64,000 bases of DNA, taken from NCBI RefSeq assembly GCF_036647415.1, contig NZ_JAVXKG010000005.1:73326-137325 (forward strand), read 5' to 3'. The notes below the pieces were generated by a model. It worked only from the letters and a program-made list of their open reading frames with translations. It had not been told where the DNA came from and searched no databases. This DNA is from Empedobacter sp036647415 (lineage in GTDB: Bacteria > Bacteroidota > Bacteroidia > Flavobacteriales > Weeksellaceae). Both the position numbers and the translations under genes were made by a program. Position 1 is the stretch's first letter, and each line of letters begins with the position of its first letter. Of this stretch, positions 58,172 through 64,000 are shown one piece after another.

Positions 58172-59137
58172 ATGAGTGCAAAAGAAATCGATTTTCAAGA
58201 AATTTTTGATCAAAAGATTGAAAATGAAGTTCGTATCGAACCAAAAGATTGGATGCCAGAAGCATACCGCAAAACATTAATCAGACAAATATCTCAACAT
58301 GCTCATTCAGAAATTGTTGGTATGTTACCAGAAGCAAATTGGATTACAAGAGCGCCTTCGTTAAATAGAAAGAAAATTTTATTAGCGAAAGTTCAAGACG
58401 AAGCTGGTCACGGATTATATTTATACTGTGCCGCAGAAACTTTGGGTACAACTCGTATTCAGACTTTAAATGATTTACATTCAGGGAAAGCAAAATACTC
58501 ATCAATCTTCAATTATCCAACCCTTACTTGGGCAGATATCGGAATGATTGGTTGGTTGGTAGATGGAGCCGCGATTCTTAATCAAGTTCCATTATGTCGT
58601 GCTTCTTACGGACCATACGCTCGCGCAATGGTACGTGTTTGTAAAGAAGAATCTTTCCACCAAAGACAAGGTTACGAATCATTAGTAGTTTTATCAAAAG
58701 GAACACCAGAACAAAAAGCGATGTTGCAAGATGCAATGAATCGTTGGTGGTGGCCAACATTAATGATGTTTGGACCTGGAGATGATGCTTCTTCTAACTC
58801 AGAATTATCAATGAAATGGAGAATTAAACGTTTTTCTAATGATGAATTACGTCAACGTTTCGTAGATATTTCAATCCCACAAGCCGAATATTTAGGATTA
58901 ACTATTCCAGATCCAGATCTTAAATTTAATGAAGAAACTGGTCATTACGAATTCGGAGAAATTGATTGGGAAGAGTTTTGGAATGTTGTGAAAGGAAACG
59001 GAAAATGCAACAAAGCACGTGTAGATGCACGCCGTTCTGCACACGAAAACGGAGCTTGGGTTCGTGACGCTGCAACAGCTTACCACGAAAAAAGAAAACA
59101 AAGAGAATTAGAAAAAGAACAACGCAAAAACGCATAA
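58172..59137 (+). CDS. paaA: Phenylacetyl-CoA epoxidase catalytic subunit A
   Basis: A 321-residue ferritin-like di-iron oxygenase subunit that epoxidises the ring of phenylacetyl-CoA. Diiron helices are visible: AKVQDEAGHGLYLYCAAETL and VCKEESFHQRQGYESLVVLS (E-x-x-H type ligands), with RAPSLNRKKILLAK before and NRWWWPTLMMFGPGDDASSN after. Normal length. The paaB gene starts four bases downstream. Confidence 0.97.
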   Translation: MSAKEIDFQEIFDQKIENEVRIEPKDWMPEAYRKTLIRQISQHAHSEIVGMLPEANWITRAPSLNRKKILLAKVQDEAGHGLYLYCAAETLGTTRIQTLNDLHSGKAKYSSIFNYPTLTWADIGMIGWLVDGAAILNQVPLCRASYGPYARAMVRVCKEESFHQRQGYESLVVLSKGTPEQKAMLQDAMNRWWWPTLMMFGPGDDASSNSELSMKWRIKRFSNDELRQRFVDISIPQAEYLGLTIPDPDLKFNEETGHYEFGEIDWEEFWNVVKGNGKCNKARVDARRSAHENGAWVRDAATAYHEKRKQRELEKEQRKNA

Positions 59138-59141
59138 AAAG

Positions 59142-59429
59142 ATGGAAAATAGAGATTGGCCTTTATGGGAAGTATTTATCAGAAGTAAACAAGGGTTAGA
59201 CCACAAACATGTTGGTAGCTTACACGCTGCAGACTCTATGATGGCTTTAGAAAATGCACGCGATGTTTATACGCGTCGTTTAGAGGGGGTAAGTATTTGG
59301 GTGGTAGAATCAGCTAATATTCATGCTTCTAATCCAGACGAAGCGGAACTATTTTTTGATCCATCGGAAGACAAAGTTTACCGTCATCCAACTTTTTATG
59401 ATGTTCCAGAAGAAATTAAAAACATGTAA
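59142..59429 (+). CDS. paaB: Phenylacetyl-CoA epoxidase subunit B
   Basis: A 95-residue structural subunit that bridges PaaAC heterodimers. Typical start NRDWPLWEVFIRSKQGLDHK, then HVGSLHAADSMMALENARDV, and YTRRLEGVSIWVV, end SEDKVYRHPTFYDVPEEIKNM. Three bases separate it from paaC. Confidence 0.97.
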   Translation: MENRDWPLWEVFIRSKQGLDHKHVGSLHAADSMMALENARDVYTRRLEGVSIWVVESANIHASNPDEAELFFDPSEDKVYRHPTFYDVPEEIKNM

Positions 59430-59432
59430 TTT

Positions 59433-60209
59433 ATGACAACTACAGTTTATCAAAACAATCAAAATTACATCGATTATATCTTGCATTTAGCAGATACAAA
59501 TCTTATTCTGGCACAACGTTTATGTGAATGGTGTGGTCATGGACCAATTTTAGAACAAGATATCGCAATGTCTAATATGGCGTTAGATTTATTGGGACAA
59601 ACAACCAATTATTACAATTATGCTGCGGAAATGATTGGGAATGGAGCTACGGAAGATACGTTGTCAATGTTGCGTGAAGAGCGCGAATACAAAAATCTTT
59701 TGTTAGTCGAATTACCAAATGGACATTTCGGAGATACAGTTGCGCGTCAATTCTTTTATGATTCTTACCATTATTTCTTGTTAGAACAATTCCTAAAAGT
59801 GAAAGATCTTAAATTACAAGCAATTGCAGAAAAATCATTGAAAGAAGTAAAATATCACTTAAAATGGTCATCAGAATGGATGATTCGTTTGGGCGATGGA
59901 ACACAAGAATCTCACGATAAAATTCAAGAAGCGGTTAATTCAATTTTACCTTATGTAAAAGAGGCTTTTATCTTATCAGATTATCAAAAAGTATTGATTG
60001 AAGAAGGATTAATTTCTAATCCAGAAGATTTTAAAGCAGCTTGGTTAACAAAAGTGAACGAAATTTTAACTGAAGCAACAATTGTTGCAGATGTAGAAAA
60101 TGCATTTGCTCAAAAAGGAGGAAAAGATGGAATTCATACAGAGCATTTAGGTTTTATTTTAACAGATTTACAATATCTACAAAGAACATATCCAAATTCG
60201 CAATGGTAA
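59433..60209 (+). CDS. paaC: Phenylacetyl-CoA epoxidase subunit C
   Basis: A 258-residue ferritin-like subunit, structural partner of PaaA. Conserved: LADTNLILAQRLCEWCGHGP, DIAMSNMALDLLGQ, LREEREYKNLLLVELPNGHF, VKYHLKWSSEWMIRLGDGT and the C-terminal GKDGIHTEHLGFILTDLQYL, RTYPNSQW. Overlaps paaD by seven bases (translational coupling). Confidence 0.96.
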   Translation: MTTTVYQNNQNYIDYILHLADTNLILAQRLCEWCGHGPILEQDIAMSNMALDLLGQTTNYYNYAAEMIGNGATEDTLSMLREEREYKNLLLVELPNGHFGDTVARQFFYDSYHYFLLEQFLKVKDLKLQAIAEKSLKEVKYHLKWSSEWMIRLGDGTQESHDKIQEAVNSILPYVKEAFILSDYQKVLIEEGLISNPEDFKAAWLTKVNEILTEATIVADVENAFAQKGGKDGIHTEHLGFILTDLQYLQRTYPNSQW

Positions 60210-60691
60210 CAGAAAAAGACATTTGGCAATATATGGAGGAAGTCGCAGATCCAGAAATTCCTGTGATTAGCGTCATCGATCTTGGTGTTGTGCGTAAAAT
60301 TGATTTGCTTGACCAAGAAAGTGTCAACATTACAATAACGCCAACATATTCGGGATGTCCTGCAGTTACTGCCTTTTCTATTTCTATACGTTTAAAATTA
60401 ATCGAAAAAGGATTTAAAAATATCAATGTCATCAATCAGTTAACGCCAACTTGGACAACTGATTGGATGACAGAAGAAGGAAAACAAAAAATGAAAGCGT
60501 ACGGAATTGCGCCGCCAGTCAAAAATCCTATGAGCGATGAGCTCTTTTCGGATGAGCAAAATATAGAATGTCCACAATGTGGCTCTCACAATACTCGTCT
60601 TATCAGTCAATTCGGTTCTACTGCCTGCAAAGCAATGTATCAATGTAACGATTGTCACGAACCGTTTGATTATTTCAAATGTCATCACTAA
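60203..60691 (+). CDS. paaD: Phenylacetyl-CoA epoxidase assembly protein D
   Basis: A 162-residue protein: MIP18/SufT-like N-terminal domain (VADPEIPVISVIDLGVVRKI, YSGCPAVTAFS) with the conserved cysteine, and a C-terminal zinc ribbon (CPQCGSHNTRLISQFGSTAC, then CNDCHEPFDYFKC). It is thought to help maturation of the Fe centres of PaaA or PaaE. Start overlaps paaC; paaG follows after six bases. Confidence 0.95.
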   Translation: MVTEKDIWQYMEEVADPEIPVISVIDLGVVRKIDLLDQESVNITITPTYSGCPAVTAFSISIRLKLIEKGFKNINVINQLTPTWTTDWMTEEGKQKMKAYGIAPPVKNPMSDELFSDEQNIECPQCGSHNTRLISQFGSTACKAMYQCNDCHEPFDYFKCHH

Positions 60692-60697
60692 AAAATT

Positions 60698-61483
60698 ATG
60701 GAAAATTCTACAACAATTATATACACACAACAAGACGGAATTGCGACAATAACGTTAAATCGTCCTTCGGTTTTCAATAGTTTTAATCAAGAAATGATTC
60801 AAACTTTACAACATTATTTAGATGTTGTAGCACAAGATTCTTCTGTTCGTGCAATTGTACTTACGGCAACGGGAAAAGCATTTTGTGCTGGTCAAGATTT
60901 GGGTGAAGTTTTAGAAGAAAAAGAAATTGATTTCAACAAAATTGTAACCGAAAATTACAATCCATTAGTTCTTAAAATTAGAAATATGGAGAAACCAGTT
61001 ATCGCTGCCGTAAATGGTGTTGCTGCTGGTGCTGGTGCTAATTTAGCGTTGGCTTGTGATATTGTTGTAGCAAAAGAATCAGCGAATTTTATTCAAGCTT
61101 TTTCAAAAATTGGTTTAATTCCAGATTGTGGAGGAACTTATTTTTTACCTCGTTTAATTGGACTTCAAAAAGCGACAGCTTTAATGATGCTTGCGGATAA
61201 AGTTTCTGCTGAACAAGCAAAAGAAATTGGAATGATTTACGATTATTTTTCAGATGATACATTTGATGCTGAAGTTGCGAAATTGGCTGATAAATTAGCA
61301 AATTTACCAACAAAAGGTTTGGCTTATACCAAAAAATTATTGAATCAAACATTTAATAATTCGATGGAAGAACAATTAATTCAAGAAGGATTATATCAAG
61401 CTAAATCTGGAAACACGAGCGATTATCAAGAGGGTGTTGACGCATTTTTAGAAAAAAGAAATCCAGTTTTTAAAGGCGAGTAA
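60698..61483 (+). CDS. paaG: Enoyl-CoA hydratase/isomerase (ring-1,2-epoxyphenylacetyl-CoA isomerase)
   Basis: A 261-residue crotonase-fold enzyme. ATITLNRPSVFNSFNQEM, AFCAGQDLGEVLEE (oxyanion loop), NGVAAGAGANLALACD (second oxyanion NH), and GLIPDCGGTYFLPRLIG with the Asp that in PaaG catalyses the epoxide-to-oxepin isomerisation. The lack of the usual hydratase Glu pair favours PaaG over PaaF. paaF could be further downstream outside the window. Confidence 0.85.
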   Translation: MENSTTIIYTQQDGIATITLNRPSVFNSFNQEMIQTLQHYLDVVAQDSSVRAIVLTATGKAFCAGQDLGEVLEEKEIDFNKIVTENYNPLVLKIRNMEKPVIAAVNGVAAGAGANLALACDIVVAKESANFIQAFSKIGLIPDCGGTYFLPRLIGLQKATALMMLADKVSAEQAKEIGMIYDYFSDDTFDAEVAKLADKLANLPTKGLAYTKKLLNQTFNNSMEEQLIQEGLYQAKSGNTSDYQEGVDAFLEKRNPVFKGE

Positions 61484-61486
61484 AAA

Positions 61487-62644
61487 ATGAAAAAAGTAGG
61501 AATTATTGGGAGTGGAGCAATGGGATCTGGTATTGCGCAAGTTTTTGCACAAGCTGGTCATTCGGTTGTTTTATATGACACAAACCATGTAGCTTTAGAA
61601 CGTTCGAAGGCAAATTTAGCAAAGACGTTTGAAAAATTAGTTGCAAAAGAAAAATATACAGAAGAACAATCTGCTCAAATACAAGGAGCAATCTCATATA
61701 ACGATAATTTAGATGCTTTTGCAGAAATCGATTTGATGATTGAAGCAATTGTTGAGAATTTAGAAGTTAAACAAACCGTTTTTAAACAAGTAGAAGCTAT
61801 CGTTTCAGAAACTTGTATTTTAGCGTCTAATACATCTTCATTATCAATCGCATCAATCGCATCGGCTTGCGAAAAACCAGAACGTGTGATTGGAATTCAT
61901 TTCTTCAATCCTGCACCATTAATGGCTTTGGTAGAAATTATTCCAGCCGTACAAACACACGAAGGTTTAGCAGAAGATATAAAAGAATTAATACAATCTG
62001 TTGGTAAATTACCAGTTATCACAAAAGATACACCAGGGTTTATTGTAAATCGTGTTGCTCGTCCATTTTACAGCGAATCTATTCGTTTGTTAGAGGAAGG
62101 AGTTGCAGATGCAGAAACGATAGATTTTGCAATGACTTCGTTGGGAGGTTTTCGTATGGGACCTTTCGAATTGATGGATTTTATCGGACATGATGTTAAT
62201 TATCGTGTGACAGAATCTGTTTTCGAAGCATTTTTCTATGATCCTCGTTTCAAGCCATCTTTTTCTCAAAAACGATTATTCGAAGCTGGTTTTTATGGAC
62301 GAAAATCTGGACGTGGTTTTTACAATTACGCAGAAGGAGTCGAAAAGAAAGCACCGTCAAAAGATCAAACATTATTAGAAAAAATCTATAAACGTGTTTT
62401 AGTTATGTTGATTAATGAAGCCTCTGATGCATTATTCTTGAATATTGCAAACAAAGAAGATTTAGATACAGCGATGACAAAAGGTGTAAATTATCCAAAA
62501 GGATTATTGAAATGGGCGGACGAATATGGATTAGAAAATGTACAAAATGATTTAGATGAATTGTACAATTATTACCACGAAGACCGTTACCGTTTGAGTC
62601 CAATTATTAGAAATCTTGTCAAAGAAAATAAATCATTTCACTAA
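61487..62644 (+). CDS. paaH: 3-hydroxyacyl-CoA dehydrogenase (3-hydroxyadipyl-CoA)
   Basis: A 385-residue NAD-dependent enzyme: Rossmann GIIGSGAMGSGIAQVFAQAG at 5-24, LASNTSSLSIASIASACEKP with catalytic-region Ser, GIHFFNPAPLMALVEIIP (catalytic His), TKDTPGFIVNRVARPFYSES and GPFELMDFIGHDVN, followed by a second C-terminal 3HCDH half (about 290-385). Compared with ordinary 280-residue HBD it has this extra half, as in PaaH. Three bases after paaG. Confidence 0.92.
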   Translation: MKKVGIIGSGAMGSGIAQVFAQAGHSVVLYDTNHVALERSKANLAKTFEKLVAKEKYTEEQSAQIQGAISYNDNLDAFAEIDLMIEAIVENLEVKQTVFKQVEAIVSETCILASNTSSLSIASIASACEKPERVIGIHFFNPAPLMALVEIIPAVQTHEGLAEDIKELIQSVGKLPVITKDTPGFIVNRVARPFYSESIRLLEEGVADAETIDFAMTSLGGFRMGPFELMDFIGHDVNYRVTESVFEAFFYDPRFKPSFSQKRLFEAGFYGRKSGRGFYNYAEGVEKKAPSKDQTLLEKIYKRVLVMLINEASDALFLNIANKEDLDTAMTKGVNYPKGLLKWADEYGLENVQNDLDELYNYYHEDRYRLSPIIRNLVKENKSFH

Positions 62645-62659
62645 TATTTATCAAATAAA

Positions 62660-63073
62660 ATGGAAACACAAAAGTTATTAAACAGAATGCTTGACCACGA
62701 TAAATTTAGTGAATGGTTAGGTTTAGAAGTGATAGAAGTAAGAGAAGGTTACGCAAAATTACAAGCTAAAATTCGTCCAGAAATGATGAATGGAGTTGGT
62801 TCTGTTCACGGAGGAGTTACATTTTCTATGGCAGATTCTGCGTTTGCATTTTCATGCAATATGTACAATAATATCTCAGTTGCATTAGATGTTCATATTT
62901 CATTTACGAAAGCTGGACGCGAAGGAGATGTATTTACAATAGAATCGCAAGAAGTTTCTTCGACAAAAAGAACGGGTATTTACGACATCAAAGTTACGAA
63001 TCAAAATAATGAGTTAATTGCTTTATTTAAAGGAACTTGTTTCAGAACAGGTAAACCTTTGATTGAAGAGTAA
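62660..63073 (+). CDS. paaI: Hydroxyphenylacetyl-CoA thioesterase PaaI
   Basis: A 137-residue hotdog-fold thioesterase. The motif VGSVHGGVTFSMADSAFAFS (about 49-68) is the HGG-x6-D-x-AFA signature of PaaI, and SVALDVHISFTKAGREGDVF follows. It releases CoA from dead-end CoA esters formed during phenylacetate breakdown. Fifteen bases separate it from paaH. Confidence 0.93.
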   Translation: METQKLLNRMLDHDKFSEWLGLEVIEVREGYAKLQAKIRPEMMNGVGSVHGGVTFSMADSAFAFSCNMYNNISVALDVHISFTKAGREGDVFTIESQEVSSTKRTGIYDIKVTNQNNELIALFKGTCFRTGKPLIEE

Positions 63074-63122
63074 TTTATAAATTGCTTAAGGCATAAAGCT
63101 TTAAGCACTAAGCTTTAAAACA

Positions 63123-64000
63123 ATGAACCAAACATATATTATAGATGGAGTTAGAACTCCAATTGGTAAATTAAAAGGTGGATTATCAGCTGTTCGTCCA
63201 GACGATATGGGCGCAATGGTAATTGCCGAATTATTAAAAAGAAATCCATCAATTGATCCTGCTGTTTTTTACGATGTAATTTTCGGAAATGCAAATCAAG
63301 CAGGAGAGGATAACCGTAATATTGCGCGCATGTCAGCCTTATTATCAGGTTTACCTTATACAGTTCCGGGAGAAACAGTAAATAGATTATGCGCATCGGG
63401 ATTATCTGCGGCAATTTCTGCATCAAGAGCCATTCAAGTTGGTGATGCACAATTAATGATTTCTGGAGGAGTTGAGTCGATGACGCGTGCGCCTTTAGTA
63501 GTTTCTAAATCAGCTTCTCCATTTGGTGGTGATGCTCAAATTTATGATTCTACATTCGGATGGCGTTTTATCAACCCAAAAATGAAAGAAATGTGGGGAG
63601 TTGATGGAATGGGAAATACAGCAGAAAACTTGGCAGAACGTGATAATATTTCGCGAGAAGATCAAGATAAATTTTCTGTATGGTCGCAACAAAAAACGGC
63701 TGTTGCACAAGCAAATGGTCGTTTAGCGAAAGAAATTGTTCCTGTTATTATTCCACAACGCAAAGGTGAATCAATCATTTTTGATACAGATGAATTCCCA
63801 AAAAATAACACAACAATGGAAATTTTATCGAAGTTACGTCCAGCTTTCAAAGCCGATGGAACAGTAACTGCTGGTAATGCTTCTGGTTTGAATGACGGTG
63901 CAGCAGCTAATATTTTAGCTTCAGAACAAGCGATTAAAGATTTTGGTTTAACGCCAATGGCGCGTATTGTAAGTTCTGGTGTTGCGGGTGTTGAGCCATG
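63123..64000 (+). CDS. paaJ: 3-oxoadipyl-CoA/3-oxo-5,6-dehydrosuberyl-CoA thiolase, 5' part
   Basis: The first 292 residues of a thiolase cut by the window edge (full length about 400). YIIDGVRTPIGKLKGGLSAV, GNANQAGEDNRNIARM, VNRLCASGLSAAISASRAIQ with nucleophile Cys90, and GGVESMTRAPLVVSK, DGTVTAGNASGLNDGAAANI. The WRFINPKM and MGNTAENLAE pattern is typical of PcaF/PaaJ. It splits 3-oxoadipyl-CoA to succinyl-CoA and acetyl-CoA. Preceded by a 49-base spacer containing two copies of AAGCTTTAA. Confidence 0.92.
   Translation, partial: MNQTYIIDGVRTPIGKLKGGLSAVRPDDMGAMVIAELLKRNPSIDPAVFYDVIFGNANQAGEDNRNIARMSALLSGLPYTVPGETVNRLCASGLSAAISASRAIQVGDAQLMISGGVESMTRAPLVVSKSASPFGGDAQIYDSTFGWRFINPKMKEMWGVDGMGNTAENLAERDNISREDQDKFSVWSQQKTAVAQANGRLAKEIVPVIIPQRKGESIIFDTDEFPKNNTTMEILSKLRPAFKADGTVTAGNASGLNDGAAANILASEQAIKDFGLTPMARIVSSGVAGVEP

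Overview
The window is AT-rich (roughly one third G+C), densely coded bacterial DNA. Several traits point to Bacteroidota, class Flavobacteriia: promoters of the TAnnTTTG (-7) type, almost no Shine-Dalgarno sequences, MetH split into two genes, DUF1573, TonB-receptor and LIC_10190-type genes, a fused alpha/beta branched-chain E1, and intergenic GTCATTCTGAGCCTGTCGAAG-type repeats. The gene set fits an environmental or opportunistic Weeksellaceae member such as Empedobacter or Chryseobacterium, but the genus is a guess. I see no rRNA, tRNA, CRISPR, prophage or insertion sequence.

Layout. 1-6.9 kb: the 5' part of an ANT(6)-type aminoglycoside adenylyltransferase (minus strand), a secreted beta-propeller protein, a secreted S15/CocE hydrolase, a run of small house-cleaning-type proteins (two SRPBCC, DUF1801, DUF2461, PhnB-like VOC) with a probable YdeI-tail remnant, and a caspase-like-fold protein that seems to lack its catalytic dyad. 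7.1-12.7 kb: three consecutive paralogous long-chain acyl-CoA synthetases. 12.8-17.5 kb: STM3941-type protein, DbpA-like DEAD-box helicase, YqaE/Pmp3 peptide, atypical SDR, flavin reductase and a fumarylacetoacetate-hydrolase-family enzyme. 18-25 kb: the methionine region. metF and two-piece metH (minus) and homoserine dehydrogenase (plus) diverge, and each side starts with its own SAM-I riboswitch. 25-30 kb: thioredoxin-like protein and TonB receptor divergent from a DtxR/MntR-family regulator, then a large membrane protein and DUF1573. 30.5-46.7 kb: valS, DUF4241, Crp/Fnr regulator, an Rrf2 regulator with the oxidoreductase it probably controls, a secreted Lys-rich protein with a PBCV-type basic adaptor tail, mgsA, an orphan PaaE-like reductase, a UraA-type permease, an HMA protein, NYN/OST-HTH, DUF389, lipoate ligase and a B12/radical-SAM protein. 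46.9-50.7 kb: lipoprotein, homogentisate dioxygenase, a repeat array, and 4-hydroxyphenylpyruvate dioxygenase. 50.8-64 kb: PAP2 phosphatase, branched-chain 2-oxoacid dehydrogenase E2 and E1, and a phenylacetate operon (paaK, tetR, paaE, A, B, C, D, G, H, I, J...) that runs off the right edge.

How it fits together. The right third is an aromatic and branched amino-acid catabolic island. HPPD and HmgA degrade tyrosine, and the FAH-family enzyme at 16.5 kb may finish that route. The bkd genes oxidise Val/Leu/Ile keto acids, and the paa operon converts phenylacetate to acetyl-CoA and succinyl-CoA. Nearly the same palindrome (ACTAAC-N4-[AG]TTAGT) lies in front of both bkdB and paaK, which suggests that the TetR regulator inside the paa operon controls both. 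Other regulation visible directly in the DNA includes paired SAM riboswitches, two palindromes in the DtxR/TonB divergent promoter, and two near-identical 19-bp palindromes in front of the Rrf2 gene and its neighbour. Many convergent gene pairs share perfect bidirectional hairpin terminators.

The best candidates for something little described are the DtxR/TonB(CNVC)/thioredoxin unit, the Rrf2 mini-regulon, the shared bkd/paa operator and the degenerate caspase-like protein. No clearly new multi-gene defence or mobile system was found.
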